Of a stretch of DNA of 64,000 nucleotides, positions 1-8,820 are shown one piece after another; the stretch's first letter is position 1, and every line of letters starts with the position of its first letter. Location of the stretch: the NCBI GenBank assembly GCA_009993005.1, contig JAACUH010000065.1, positions 1 to 64,000 of the forward strand. The letters run 5' to 3'. The DNA is from Rhodobacterales bacterium. GTDB taxonomy: Bacteria > Pseudomonadota > Alphaproteobacteria > Rhodobacterales > Rhodobacteraceae. The position numbers were made by a program, and so were the translations under genes. The notes under the pieces were generated by a model. That model did no database searches. It worked only from the letters and a program-made list of their open reading frames with translations, and was not told the DNA's origin.

Positions 1-480
1 CAGCGTGGTGAGTTTCGCGGCATTGGCCACCGTGCCTTCGGTCGTGTCGGCCTCGATGGTGATGCGGCGGATGTCGAAAAGCTTATCCGCCGTCTCGACC
101 GAATAGACCGAGTTGACCAGTTCCCCCGCCACCGCATCGCGCGCGGTCAGCGCGAAAAGCTGCGGTTCGTTCTCGGTGATGAACTGCCGCAGGATCCCGC
201 GCGAGGTGGAAAACCTGGCATTGAGCAGCGGCGCGCGCTTCTGCTCGGTCGTCAGCAGGATGAACTGCCGGTTCACGCCCGCCTGGTTGAGGTAGAGATC
301 ATCGCCAAGCTCATCGCCAACCTCGGGCGAAAAGCCCGAAATGTCGATGTGGAAATCATCAAGCGTCGTGACCTTGCCGGTCAGCGCCTTCATCGCGCGA
401 CGGTAGCGGTCCACCAGAACCGGGCTGTCCACCGCGATCAGGTTGCCGAACATCAGCCCTTTTTCGATCAGCCGTTTCAC
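1..480 (-). CDS. Conserved hypothetical protein, N-terminal part (gene leaves window on the left)
   Basis: The first 160 codons of a minus-strand gene are visible; no stop occurs before the window edge. The start is a GTG (480-478) that overlaps the TGA of the upstream membrane-protein gene as GTGA, and the protein begins MKRLIEKGLMFGNLIAVDSP. There is no signal peptide, membrane segment or recognisable catalytic motif in the visible part, so it looks cytoplasmic. It is the fifth gene of a tightly packed operon with an AAA ATPase and a TelA-like coiled-coil protein, which suggests a shared role. From memory it resembles proteins filed as DUF6638 in Rhodobacteraceae; this name is a recollection, not a verified match. 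Confidence 0.75.
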   Translation of the reverse strand, partial: MKRLIEKGLMFGNLIAVDSPVLVDRYRRAMKALTGKVTTLDDFHIDISGFSPEVGDELGDDLYLNQAGVNRQFILLTTEQKRAPLLNARFSTSRGILRQFITENEPQLFALTARDAVAGELVNSVYSVETADKLFDIRRITIEADTTEGTVANAAKLTTL

Positions 481-821
481 CACGTCTCCTTGACCCATGT
501 CCGGGGCAGCCCCGCCACCGACAGGATCATGATCGGACCCCAGAGCAGCGCAGAGATAAGCCCCAGCCGCAGGAAATGCACCACCCCCGAGGCGATGCCC
601 GGCTCGAACAGCGCGGCGAGCGGCACGCCCTGCGCCACGTAGAGGATGACGAAAAACGCCATGCCCAGCATCAGCATGATGAGCGTGGCGACAAAGGCCA
701 GCACAAACAGCGGCCTGACCCCTTCGGGAAACACGAGGCTCAGGCCGCGCGGCACCAGCCAGCCGATCAGCGCCAGCGCCAGCGCCGGGATCACCAGACC
801 GTCGGTAAAAAGGCTGCTCAC
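477..821 (-). CDS. Small integral membrane protein of the AAA-ATPase operon
   Basis: This 114-residue protein has three hydrophobic stretches (about residues 5-25, 35-60 and 83-105) and short polar loops, so it is an inner-membrane protein. The start chosen is GTG at 821, which overlaps the TGA of the ATPase gene (GTGA). Its own stop overlaps the GTG of the next gene in the same way, so three consecutive genes are translationally coupled. Longer upstream starts would lie inside the ATPase gene. I do not recognise the family. Its position between an AAA ATPase and a soluble unknown suggests that it anchors the system to the membrane, which is inference. Confidence 0.75.
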   Translation of the reverse strand: MSSLFTDGLVIPALALALIGWLVPRGLSLVFPEGVRPLFVLAFVATLIMLMLGMAFFVILYVAQGVPLAALFEPGIASGVVHFLRLGLISALLWGPIMILSVAGLPRTWVKETW

Positions 822-2752
822 CCCTTGCGCTCCATATACCGCCGCCGCGCTTCCTCCATCCGCCCCATCTCGCGCACCGCAGTCTCGATGGCGACCTCGT
901 CCGACTTGTCGGCATAGCGGAACTCGCTGTCGGCGTAGCGGTTGATCTCCTGAATGACCATCTCGACCGTGATCGGCTGGCGCAGGCTTTCGATCATCGC
1001 CTTCTTGGTGTCGTAATCCTTGAACAGGAACAGGTCGGGGTTTTCCATCCATTCATCGGGCAGCTCGAAATCCATCGCGCGGACCTTGACCGCATCGGTG
1101 ATGTTCTTGATCGCGCGGCCGGTAAAGCGCGGGTCGGCCTGCTGAATGCCCTTGAGGTAGGTGCCCAGCTTGGCAATCGTGTCGAGCTTGCCGATATCCT
1201 TGCTCACCTGCTCATAGACGCGCACCAGCCCCTCCTCATGCGGGCGCGCATGGCTGTCGAAACTGGCGGCAACGGCCTTCTTGATCTCCTGATTGGCAAA
1301 GAGCGCGTGATCGCCCAGCGGGATCGCGTGGTTCTTGCCCAAAAGCAGGCTCAGGATGTCGATGTAATCCTCGCGCGTCTTGGGCCCGTCCACGAGAAAC
1401 CGCGCGCCCGCCCGCTGGCGCAGCGCGTCGTCCACATTCTCGGGGTAGTTCGAGAACATGCCGAAGGTGCAGTTGCCCCGCACCACCGTATTCGCCCCCG
1501 CAAAGGCATCCATCAGCACCGCCGTGATCTCGAGCTGCCCGGCGCTCGACTGCCGGTCGCCGCGCTTGCCGGCGAGCGTGTCGATATCGTCGATGGTGCC
1601 AAAGCCGATCACCTGCGGGTCGATGATGCTGTCGATAAAGGCGCGTGCGTTCTGCCCCGATTTGCCCTGATAGCTGTCGATATTGTCGGTCGAGAGGTTC
1701 TGGTAGCGGAACGGATAGCCCGCGACCTTGCAATACTCGTTGATCAGCCCGGCCATCATCTGGATGAGCGTCGTCTTGCCCGTCCCCGGCGCGCCGTCGC
1801 CCATGAAGGTAAAGATGAACCCGCCCAATTCGGCAAAGGGGTTGAGCCTGCGGTCAAAGTCATAGGCCATGATCATCTTGGCCAGCCGCAGCGACTGGTA
1901 TTTGGCGATATGGTTGCCCACGACCTCATGCGGCTGCTTGAAGGTCATCGACAGCGCCGTGCCCCGCGCCTTGCGCGCCGGGGTAAAGCCCTGCACGGCA
2001 AAGTCATCGGCCGCGACCCGCCAATGCGCGACGGCAAAGGGTTCGAGCCGCCCGGCGGTGCCCGCGCGCGCCGCCACCCTGGCCATCAGCGCCTCGGCAA
2101 AGGCCAGCACCGTCGCCACCAGACGCGGCTCTGACGTGGCATGGGCCGCGATGTCCTGATCGAGCTCCCACAGCGCGCCATGCAGGGCAAGCTGGCTGTT
2201 GTCGGTCAGCATCTCCTCGACCTCGCCGATCTCGACCGTTTCGGGCGTGGCATGGGCAGCGAGCAGAAAGGCCGTGGCGCTGGCAAAGACGTAAAGTGTG
2301 ACCAGCGCCTCGGCGGTCAGCAGCTCTGCGAACTCGCTGCGCTTGTCGGCCACGAGCCCGCCGGCGAGATTGGCGCGTTTGAGGTCACCCAGCCCGGTGC
2401 GCCCGGCATATTGGTCCGCCACGGCGAGCGCGATGGCCAGCGCCCGGCGCAATCCGCTTTGCACATTGGCCTGCAAGGGCGAGATCAGCCCGCCATCCGC
2501 GAGCATCGTCTCGATCCGCCCCAGCAGTTGCACGCCCTCAGACCGCACCACGCGCTGCGTCACGAGCCCCGGCGTGGTGGTGCGGAACGCGCGGCGCGTG
2601 CCGATCCCCGACGACCGCTCCTCGGTCGGCGCGACGGCCCCGGTCGCGATCCGCGGCGCATGGTCGAACCCTTCGAGCAGGGCAAGCGCGGCCGGGTAAT
2701 GCTTGCGGATATCCTCTTCGCGCAGGTCCATCTGGTCGGCGGTCTGGCTCAT
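818..2752 (-). CDS. AAA family ATPase
   Basis: This 644-residue cytoplasmic protein has a Walker A motif GAPGTGKTT at about residues 318-326. An acidic segment, FGTIDDIDTL, near residues 379-388 fits a Walker B position. The N-terminal 300 residues are largely helical and have no motif I recognise; they may be a substrate or partner domain. The sequence after the ATPase core fits a AAA+ lid region. It lies 28 bp downstream of an unknown 375-residue protein and overlaps the following membrane-protein gene by 4 bp. AAA ATPases paired with TelA-like proteins occur in stress-resistance clusters, but the substrate here is unknown. The ATPase assignment is firm; the specific role is not. Confidence 0.85.
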   Translation of the reverse strand: MSQTADQMDLREEDIRKHYPAALALLEGFDHAPRIATGAVAPTEERSSGIGTRRAFRTTTPGLVTQRVVRSEGVQLLGRIETMLADGGLISPLQANVQSGLRRALAIALAVADQYAGRTGLGDLKRANLAGGLVADKRSEFAELLTAEALVTLYVFASATAFLLAAHATPETVEIGEVEEMLTDNSQLALHGALWELDQDIAAHATSEPRLVATVLAFAEALMARVAARAGTAGRLEPFAVAHWRVAADDFAVQGFTPARKARGTALSMTFKQPHEVVGNHIAKYQSLRLAKMIMAYDFDRRLNPFAELGGFIFTFMGDGAPGTGKTTLIQMMAGLINEYCKVAGYPFRYQNLSTDNIDSYQGKSGQNARAFIDSIIDPQVIGFGTIDDIDTLAGKRGDRQSSAGQLEITAVLMDAFAGANTVVRGNCTFGMFSNYPENVDDALRQRAGARFLVDGPKTREDYIDILSLLLGKNHAIPLGDHALFANQEIKKAVAASFDSHARPHEEGLVRVYEQVSKDIGKLDTIAKLGTYLKGIQQADPRFTGRAIKNITDAVKVRAMDFELPDEWMENPDLFLFKDYDTKKAMIESLRQPITVEMVIQEINRYADSEFRYADKSDEVAIETAVREMGRMEEARRRYMERKG

Positions 2753-2780
2753 CGTTCCTGTTCCTTCTCACACGGCGCGG

Positions 2781-3908
2781 CTAGCGATAGCTCAGCACCT
2801 GCCCCTTGGGGTTGACCACGAACTTGCGCACATCGCGAAAGCCGGGCGGGTTGATCTCGGCCAGCGCCTGATAGGGCCGCTCGGGCAGGATCACCGCGCG
2901 CGACATCCGCGTCGCGCCATGATCGGCCACGCCCTGCCCCACCATCATCGGATCACGCGCATAGATCTGCCGCTCGACCGTGCCGAACCAGCCCGCTTTC
3001 TCCGCCTGCACCCGCTCGGCCACCAGTTCCTCCTCGGTCCAGACCAGCGCCCAGTCATCTCCCTCGGCCGCGCGCGCCTGCGCCAGCACCTCGCGGATCG
3101 GTCCGGTCTGGTGGGTAAAGGCGTGGCTATACATCGGCCCGATGTGGAACCGCCGCAGCCGCGTCGGATGCAGGTCGTCGAAATCCTTGTCGAACCCGGT
3201 GGCGATGGTCATCAGCTTGAGCGCATCGACCGACTGCGCCATCAGATGCGCCTGCACCGCCGGCCAGCGCCGCTGATCCTTGGGCAGGCCCACCTTGCCG
3301 CTGTCGCCGACCTCCATCAGATAGACGGTCGGCAGGTTCACCTGGCTGTCATAGACCGCCCAGCGCAAGAGATAGCGGCGCCGGTCGCCCACATTGCCCT
3401 CCCACACCGCCTCGGGGTCGTTGCGCGCCCAGAACAGACCGCCGCGCGCCAGTTCCTGATAATACAGCCGCTGGCTCAGCGCATATTGCAGCTTGGTCGG
3501 CACGCTCTGCTCGGACAGGATCATGCGCACCATCTCGTCCTTGAGCGCCGCCTCCGTCGGCATCCCCTCGAGGTGCCGCTTGGCCTGCGCCGCGTCATTG
3601 GCCATCTCGAGCAGTTCGGCATAGACCGGAAAGCCGCTTTCCTCGCGGTCAAAGGTCAGCTTTCCGGCATGCGCCCAGCGTCCGGAGAAATGGTATTTGT
3701 GCGCCAGCGCCCGAAAGGTCAGCGACAGCGCGATGAGGTAGCGCGCCAGCGCATCCACCTCGTTGTGGTCGAGCCGCTGTTCCGCCTCCATCTGCGCCGC
3801 GACCGTGGCAAGATAGCCGGTGATCCGGTCGAACTTGCCAAAGTAGCGCCGCGTGACGCGGGTATCCTCAAGCTGGAAGTGATCGCGCGAAAGCTCTGAT
3901 GCGGCCAT
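2781..3908 (-). CDS. Conserved hypothetical protein of the AAA-ATPase operon
   Basis: This 375-residue soluble protein begins MAASELSRDHFQLEDTRVTR and has no signal peptide or membrane segment. Several charged and aromatic blocks, for example YFGKFDRITGYLATVAAQME near the start, look conserved, but I recognise no enzymatic motif. It is the second gene of the operon, between the coiled-coil TelA-like protein (66 bp upstream) and the AAA ATPase (28 bp downstream). Constant co-location would make it a dedicated partner of the ATPase; that is inference. Confidence 0.75.
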   Translation of the reverse strand: MAASELSRDHFQLEDTRVTRRYFGKFDRITGYLATVAAQMEAEQRLDHNEVDALARYLIALSLTFRALAHKYHFSGRWAHAGKLTFDREESGFPVYAELLEMANDAAQAKRHLEGMPTEAALKDEMVRMILSEQSVPTKLQYALSQRLYYQELARGGLFWARNDPEAVWEGNVGDRRRYLLRWAVYDSQVNLPTVYLMEVGDSGKVGLPKDQRRWPAVQAHLMAQSVDALKLMTIATGFDKDFDDLHPTRLRRFHIGPMYSHAFTHQTGPIREVLAQARAAEGDDWALVWTEEELVAERVQAEKAGWFGTVERQIYARDPMMVGQGVADHGATRMSRAVILPERPYQALAEINPPGFRDVRKFVVNPKGQVLSYR

Positions 3909-3974
3909 GGTGCCCCGGCAGGTTGGCGCCGCACCCGGTCGGGCGACCGGGCGCAGGGCATGGGAAAGCCCGGA

Positions 3975-5063
3975 TCAGTTCGCGCCGGGCGCGCCGTAGA
4001 GGTTCTTGTCGTGCTTTTCCACGATCTTGGCAAAGCGCCGCATGAACCGCTCGTCCGCCTTGGCCTTCTGTTCCAGCACCTCGCGGGCAAAGACCATATG
4101 GTCCTCATGCGCCTCGAGCATTTCGGCCATCCGGTTGTTGGTGGCCGCACCGATCGCCGCCATCGCCGTCTGCGCCTCCTGGTCGGTCTTGACCCCGATC
4201 TCGTTGATCCGGTGCGCCACATCCTGCTGCTGCGCGGTCTTGAGCGACTTGGACAGCGCATCATAGAGCACCACGCGCTGCTTGGTGTCGGTCTGCAGCT
4301 TGTTGATCAGCACCATCTGCGTCGCCGCCTGGTTCTGCAGGCTGTCGATCCAGGTCTTGCCCTTCTCGATATAGCGCTCGAGCGTCTGGCTCTTGGCGAG
4401 CATCACCTGCTCCTGCTGCACCAGTTCGTTGTAGCGGGTGTTGAGCTGCGACAGCTCGGTCTCGAGCTTGGTGCGCGCGGCGGCGTCCTGCTCGACCGCG
4501 ATCTTGTTCTCGATCTCGATGATCTTCGGATCCATCCCCAACACCTCGGCGCGCACCGCCTCGAGCTGGCCCACCGTCGTCTCGCGGTCGATGAGCGTGT
4601 TCGACAGGTTCTTCTCGACCGACACCTTCTGCTCGTCCAGCATCCTGAGCTGCCCGTCGAGCAGCCGCACGATGATGTCCGACTTGCTGATCAGGTCCTG
4701 CAGCTTGTCGTCGATCGACGCCATCCGCATCCGCTCCTGGCGCATCGCATCGGCCTTGGCACCCGAAAACAGACCGACAAAGCTCTCCCACCCGGTCTTG
4801 GACCGCATCTCCTCGAAATCCTTCGAGAAGCCCGAGGTCACATCGTCGAGCCCCATGATGAGCTCCGCGATATTCGCGTTCATCAGGTCGGTATGCGCAT
4901 GCACCTCGCTCAGCGTGGCATTCTCGATATCGACCGCGATATCGGTGCCCTGCTCCATCCTCTGACGGGCGACCTCGATCTTGCTGGTCAGTTCGGAAAT
5001 CTTGCTCTGCGCGGCGGCCACCTGCTCCTGGCTTTCACGGATCTGCGCGTCGAAATCGGCCAT
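3975..5063 (-). CDS. Coiled-coil protein, TelA/KlaA (toxic anion resistance)-like
   Basis: This 362-residue protein is almost wholly alpha-helical with heptad-rich segments (about residues 5-45, 100-190 and 205-330) and no membrane span. Architecture and composition resemble TelA/KlaA-type toxic-anion-resistance proteins, but I see no diagnostic residue and the resemblance is moderate. The start is the ATG at 5063: it has AGGAG five bases upstream, whereas the GTG two codons earlier overlaps that ribosome-binding site. It is the first gene of a five-gene minus-strand operon with an AAA ATPase and a membrane protein. The family is often associated with tellurite, envelope-stress or phage-related phenotypes; the actual role here is open. 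Confidence 0.65.
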   Translation of the reverse strand: MADFDAQIRESQEQVAAAQSKISELTSKIEVARQRMEQGTDIAVDIENATLSEVHAHTDLMNANIAELIMGLDDVTSGFSKDFEEMRSKTGWESFVGLFSGAKADAMRQERMRMASIDDKLQDLISKSDIIVRLLDGQLRMLDEQKVSVEKNLSNTLIDRETTVGQLEAVRAEVLGMDPKIIEIENKIAVEQDAAARTKLETELSQLNTRYNELVQQEQVMLAKSQTLERYIEKGKTWIDSLQNQAATQMVLINKLQTDTKQRVVLYDALSKSLKTAQQQDVAHRINEIGVKTDQEAQTAMAAIGAATNNRMAEMLEAHEDHMVFAREVLEQKAKADERFMRRFAKIVEKHDKNLYGAPGAN

Positions 5064-5406
5064 GGTCACTCCTCAAGGTGCAATCAACTGGGTGTTATCT
5101 GGGGAATGTTACAGCAGGTTGCAAAGGCCCGTCATGCGCTTTCCTGCACCGCGGCGCCGTTTTTTTGCCCGGCCGCCGGAAACGGCCCGCGCCCCGCCCG
5201 CCCGCATGGCCCCGGATGATCCACGCCCCGGCTTCACCGGCACATGGGCGCGGCGCGCGACCACCCGCAAACATTGGCTCATCCCCCTCCGCCCCCGCAG
5301 AGAGCCTCCACATCCCCATCTTTTGGCCGGAAATATCCCGGGGGGGCGCCGCAGGCGCGGGGGCAGAGCCCCCTCCCGCGACGCGCGCAGCGCGGCGCAA
5401 CACCTC
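5064..5406. other. Intergenic region, 343 bp: operon leader plus dispersed repeat
   Basis: The gap separates the TelA-like operon (reading left) from the L,D-transpeptidase gene, whose 3' end faces it. The right part (about 5317-5385) is a copy of the intergenic repeat family annotated below. Next to the operon start, the minus strand has TTGCAA followed after 17 bp by CAGATA, a weak promoter-like arrangement. A run of seven T on the plus strand (about 5161-5167) follows GC-rich sequence but does not form a clear terminator for either neighbour. No gene with convincing coding character was seen. Confidence 0.5.
5317..5385 (-). repeat. Dispersed intergenic repeat, copy 1
   Basis: Read on the minus strand the element ends GGGATATTTCCGGCCAAAAG, the same core as copies near 18750, 26640, 38195 and 51455. 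It is flanked by GC-rich inverted repeats (GGGGGCGCC...; GGGGGCAGAGCCCCC, which can form a hairpin). It lies at the 3' side of the L,D-transpeptidase gene, where the hairpins could act as a transcription terminator; that role is inference. Confidence 0.6.
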
Positions 5407-6222
5407 TCAGCCCTGCACCAGATCCTCGGTCACGACCGGCCCGCTGCGCAGCGGCCCCAGCAACTCCTCGGGCGGGATATAGACCGGCGGCAATTCCACG
5501 CCCCGGTTCGCCATTTCCTCGCCCTCCAGCCGCACCGATTCCTCATAGGTCCGGATGCGCACCCGCGTGCCCATCGGCACCCGGTCAAAAAGGTCGATCA
5601 CATCATGGTTGAACAGCCGGATGCAGCCCGCCGACCCCGAATTGCCGATCGAACCCAGATCATTGGTGCCATGGATGCGAAAGAACGAATCGACATTGCC
5701 GCGGTAGAGGTAAAGCGCCCTTGCGCCCAGTGGGCTGGCGAGCCCGCCGGGAACCCCGCCGCGATAGGGCTCGTAAAGCTCCGGCTCGCGGCGCAGCATG
5801 TTGGGCGTGGGGGTCCAGCCCGGCCATTCCACCTTGCGCCGGATCACCGTCTCCCCGCGCAGCCCGCGCCCTTCGCGCCCCACCGCGATGGGATAACGGA
5901 TCGCCATCCCGTCCTCCTCGATCCAGAAGAGGAACTTCGCATGCGGGTCCACCACGATGGTCCCGGGCGCATCATCGCCGTTATAAACAACGCGCATGCG
6001 CCGGTTGACGCCTTGCAGATATTCGGGCGGGATCGGCGGCAGGTGGTATTGCGCATCCTCGATCGGGCCATAGCCCTCGACGATATCCGACAGGAGCACG
6101 CCGCCGATCATCTGCACCGGCTCCTCCACCGGCGCGCGCGCGCAGGCGGCGACACCCAGCAAGGTGACAAGAACGGCAAAACGCAAAAAGACACGCAGGA
6201 TGGCGCGGGACAGCGGGAACAT
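5407..6222 (-). CDS. L,D-transpeptidase lipoprotein (YkuD domain)
   Basis: This 271-residue enzyme forms or edits 3-3 peptidoglycan cross-links, or anchors proteins to peptidoglycan, in the periplasm. Residues 1-26 are a lipoprotein signal with lipobox VAAC (Cys27). The YkuD catalytic signature is complete: HGTN (His184) and SGSAGCIRL with nucleophile Cys200. The start at 6222 (MFPLSRAIL) was chosen because it places the signal sequence at the N-terminus; a longer frame adds 36 arginine-rich residues before it. It appears monocistronic. Which acceptor it uses cannot be told from sequence. Confidence 0.92.
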   Translation of the reverse strand: MFPLSRAILRVFLRFAVLVTLLGVAACARAPVEEPVQMIGGVLLSDIVEGYGPIEDAQYHLPPIPPEYLQGVNRRMRVVYNGDDAPGTIVVDPHAKFLFWIEEDGMAIRYPIAVGREGRGLRGETVIRRKVEWPGWTPTPNMLRREPELYEPYRGGVPGGLASPLGARALYLYRGNVDSFFRIHGTNDLGSIGNSGSAGCIRLFNHDVIDLFDRVPMGTRVRIRTYEESVRLEGEEMANRGVELPPVYIPPEELLGPLRSGPVVTEDLVQG

Positions 6223-6363
6223 GAGACAGCCTTGGTCAATCAAAAGTTGCCGCGACCTTAACACTTTGCCGGGCAGGCGCAAATCCGTCCCCTTGCCGCC
6301 GCGCGCGGCCCCCGCCCCGCGCCGCCGCATGGCCTCAGCGCGCCGCAGATACGCAGGCCACCC

Positions 6364-7155
6364 TCACGACCCGCACAGCAGATCGCACAGCCCGCTCTGC
6401 GGCACGGCCAAGGCGTCGATCACGTCGAAATGGTGCCGCCCCGGCACGACGTCACAGCCCACACCCCAGCCCCGCGCGAGCCAGTCCGCCTGCTGCAGGA
6501 ACGCCGGCCGCTCATCCGCGCCGACCCGCACAGTCACCGGCACGCGCGGGGCGGGGCGCAGCAGCGGGCTCTGCGCCGCCGCCTCCGCCGGGTCAAGCCG
6601 CAGCACGGCGTTCATCCCGGTGCACAGCAGCGGCGCGAGGTTGGCAATCGGCGAGATCGGCACGATCCGCGCCACCCGCTCGCGCAGACCCAGCGCCACG
6701 TCATCACAGCCCAACCGTGCCACAAGATGCCCGCCCGCCGAATGCCCCGTCAGCACCAGCGGCCCCGCAACCCGCGCCCCCACGGCCTCGACCGCACGCG
6801 CCACCTGCGCCACGATCTGCGTGATCCGCACCTCGGGGCACAGCGCATAGCCCGGCAGCGCCACCGCCCAGCCCCGCGCCAGCGGCCCGGCGGCCAGATG
6901 CGTCCACAGGTCCGGGGACCCCTCCATCCAGTAGCCGCCATGCACAAAGACCACCGTGCCGCGCGGCGCGCCCCCGGGCAACACCAGATCAAAGGTCTCG
7001 CGCGGGCCCGGCCCATAGGCGAGGCCGGTCTGCACCGCCACATGGTCGCGGAATGCCGCCGCATCGCGCGCCCAGCGCGCGGGGTAGTCCGCCCCGCCCG
7101 GAATATGGGCGCCATTGGCATAGTCGTCGCTCAGATCGCGGGTCTGGTCTGTCAT
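6364..7155 (-). CDS. Alpha/beta hydrolase, arylformamidase-like
   Basis: This 263-residue cytoplasmic hydrolase has the oxyanion motif HGGYW (residues 72-76) and the nucleophile elbow GHSAGG (Ser139), with a C-terminal histidine in RHHFDVID. HGGYW is typical of N-formylkynurenine formamidases and related carboxylesterases, so tryptophan catabolism is possible, but no other kynurenine gene is nearby. The ATG at 7155 has AGGAGAG upstream. It is divergent from the succinate-semialdehyde dehydrogenase gene across 84 bp, which may hold a shared promoter. A frame continuing beyond this start is antisense to the dehydrogenase and is not a real extension. Confidence 0.88.
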   Translation of the reverse strand: MTDQTRDLSDDYANGAHIPGGADYPARWARDAAAFRDHVAVQTGLAYGPGPRETFDLVLPGGAPRGTVVFVHGGYWMEGSPDLWTHLAAGPLARGWAVALPGYALCPEVRITQIVAQVARAVEAVGARVAGPLVLTGHSAGGHLVARLGCDDVALGLRERVARIVPISPIANLAPLLCTGMNAVLRLDPAEAAAQSPLLRPAPRVPVTVRVGADERPAFLQQADWLARGWGVGCDVVPGRHHFDVIDALAVPQSGLCDLLCGS

Positions 7156-7239
7156 GGCGGGCTCTCCTTGCATGGGTTTGCTCTGGACGCGCCTGCGCGC
7201 GCATGGTTTCTCTCGATGCGACGCAAGCGGAGGCGACCC

Positions 7240-8718
7240 ATGCTCGATACCATCACAAATCTCAGATCGCTCCTGAAAAACCCCGATCTGGTGCGCGAAC
7301 AGGCTTTGCTCGGCGGCCAATGGGTCGATGCCGACACCGGCGCGACCTTTGACGTGACCAACCCCGCGCGCGGCGATGTGATCGCCCGCGTCCCCGACCT
7401 CAGCCGGGCCGAGGTCGCCCGCGCCATTGACGCGGCGCATGTGGCGCAAAAGCCCTGGGCCGCCCGCACCGCCAAGGACCGCGCCCGCGTCCTGCGCCGC
7501 TGGTTCGACCTGATGATGGAAAACCAGGACGACCTCGCCACCATCATGACCGCGGAACAGGGCAAGCCGCTGGCCGAGGCGAAGGGCGAGATCGCCTATG
7601 GCGCCTCCTATGTCGAATGGTTCGCCGAAGAGGCCAAGCGCGTCTATGGCGAAACCATCCCCGGCCATATGCCCGACAAGCGCGTGACGGTGATCAAGCA
7701 ACCCATCGGCGTCGCCGCCGGCATCACGCCGTGGAACTTTCCCAATGCGATGATCGCCCGCAAGGTGGCCCCCGCGCTCGCCGCCGGCTGTTCCTTTGTC
7801 GCGCGCCCGGCCTCGCTCACGCCGCTCTCGGCGCTGGCACTGGGCTGGCTGGCCGAACAGGCGGGCGTGCCGGCGGGCGTGTTCTCGGTCGTCACCTCGA
7901 CCTCTTCCTCGGCCGTGGGCAAGGAGTTCTGCGAGAACCCCAAGGTGCGCAAGCTCACCTTTACCGGCTCGACCGAGGTCGGGCGGATCCTGCTGCGCCA
8001 GGCCGCCGATCAGGTGATGAAATGCTCGATGGAGCTGGGCGGCAACGCGCCCTTCATCGTGTTCGACGATGCCGACCTCGACGAGGCGGTGATCGGCGCC
8101 ATCGCCTGCAAGTTCCGCAACAATGGCCAGACCTGCGTCTGCGCCAACCGGATCTATGTGCAAAAGGGTGTCTATGAGGCGTTTTCGGCCAAGCTCAAGA
8201 CCGCGGTCGAGGCGCTGCGCGTGGGCGACGGTCTGAGCGCCGGCACCGACCTTGGCCCGCTGATCGAACAGGCGGCGGTGGACAAGGTGCGCGAACATCT
8301 GGCCGATGCGCTGGCCAAGGGCGCGCAGCTTCTCACCGGGGGTGACGGCCATGCGCTGGGCGGGCAGTTCTTTCAGCCCACCATCGTCACCCATGCCACC
8401 CCCGACATGCTGGTGGCCAAGGACGAAACCTTTGGCCCCTTCGCCCCGCTCTTCATGTTCGAGGACGAGGATGACGTGATCGCGCAGGCCAATGACACGA
8501 TCTTTGGCCTCGCCTCGTATTTCTATGCCCGCGACATCCGCCGCGTGACCAAGGTGGCCGAGGCGCTGGAATACGGCATGGTCGGCGTCAACACCGGCGT
8601 GATCTCCTACGAGGCGGCGCCCTTTGGCGGGGTCAAGCAGTCGGGCCTCGGCCGCGAGGGGTCGCGGCACGGGATGGATGACTACATGGAGATGAAATAC
8701 ATCTGCACCTCGGTCTGA
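7240..8718 (+). CDS. gabD: NAD(P)-dependent succinate-semialdehyde dehydrogenase
   Basis: This 492-residue aldehyde dehydrogenase oxidises succinate semialdehyde to succinate, linking GABA-type catabolism to the TCA cycle. It has the cofactor-fold motif GITPWNFPNAMIARK, the general base in MELGGNAPF (Glu265) and the catalytic cysteine in NNGQTCVC (Cys299). Length fits the GabD group. The start at 7240 has GCGGAGG seven bases upstream. In-frame sequence before it is antisense to the divergent hydrolase. Closely related glutarate-semialdehyde dehydrogenases share all these motifs, so the exact aldehyde is inferred. Confidence 0.93.
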   Translation: MLDTITNLRSLLKNPDLVREQALLGGQWVDADTGATFDVTNPARGDVIARVPDLSRAEVARAIDAAHVAQKPWAARTAKDRARVLRRWFDLMMENQDDLATIMTAEQGKPLAEAKGEIAYGASYVEWFAEEAKRVYGETIPGHMPDKRVTVIKQPIGVAAGITPWNFPNAMIARKVAPALAAGCSFVARPASLTPLSALALGWLAEQAGVPAGVFSVVTSTSSSAVGKEFCENPKVRKLTFTGSTEVGRILLRQAADQVMKCSMELGGNAPFIVFDDADLDEAVIGAIACKFRNNGQTCVCANRIYVQKGVYEAFSAKLKTAVEALRVGDGLSAGTDLGPLIEQAAVDKVREHLADALAKGAQLLTGGDGHALGGQFFQPTIVTHATPDMLVAKDETFGPFAPLFMFEDEDDVIAQANDTIFGLASYFYARDIRRVTKVAEALEYGMVGVNTGVISYEAAPFGGVKQSGLGREGSRHGMDDYMEMKYICTSV

Positions 8719-8741
8719 GCGCACCACCCGATTTCATGGAA

Positions 8742-8770
8742 CCGTAATATGGCTGTAACGCAAACGTCAT
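8742..8770 (+). promoter_or_regulatory. Candidate PhoB binding site (three-unit Pho box)
   Basis: Three 7-mers lie exactly 11 bp apart: CCGTAAT (8742-8748), CTGTAAC (8753-8759) and ACGTCAT (8764-8770). Each matches the PhoB half-site CTGTCAT at five of seven positions, and the 11-bp spacing is that of a Pho box. The site is 51 bp upstream of the phytase-like gene, so phosphate-starvation control is likely. Confidence 0.6.
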
Positions 8771-8820
8771 GCTGCGGCGCGAAGGCGGGTGGACAGAAAA
8801 CCAACCTCCGGGAAACCAGC

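Noticed and set aside
7156-8727. Extension of the alpha/beta hydrolase frame by more than 500 codons
   Set aside because: The extension is antisense to gabD; the true start at 7155 has a ribosome-binding site.
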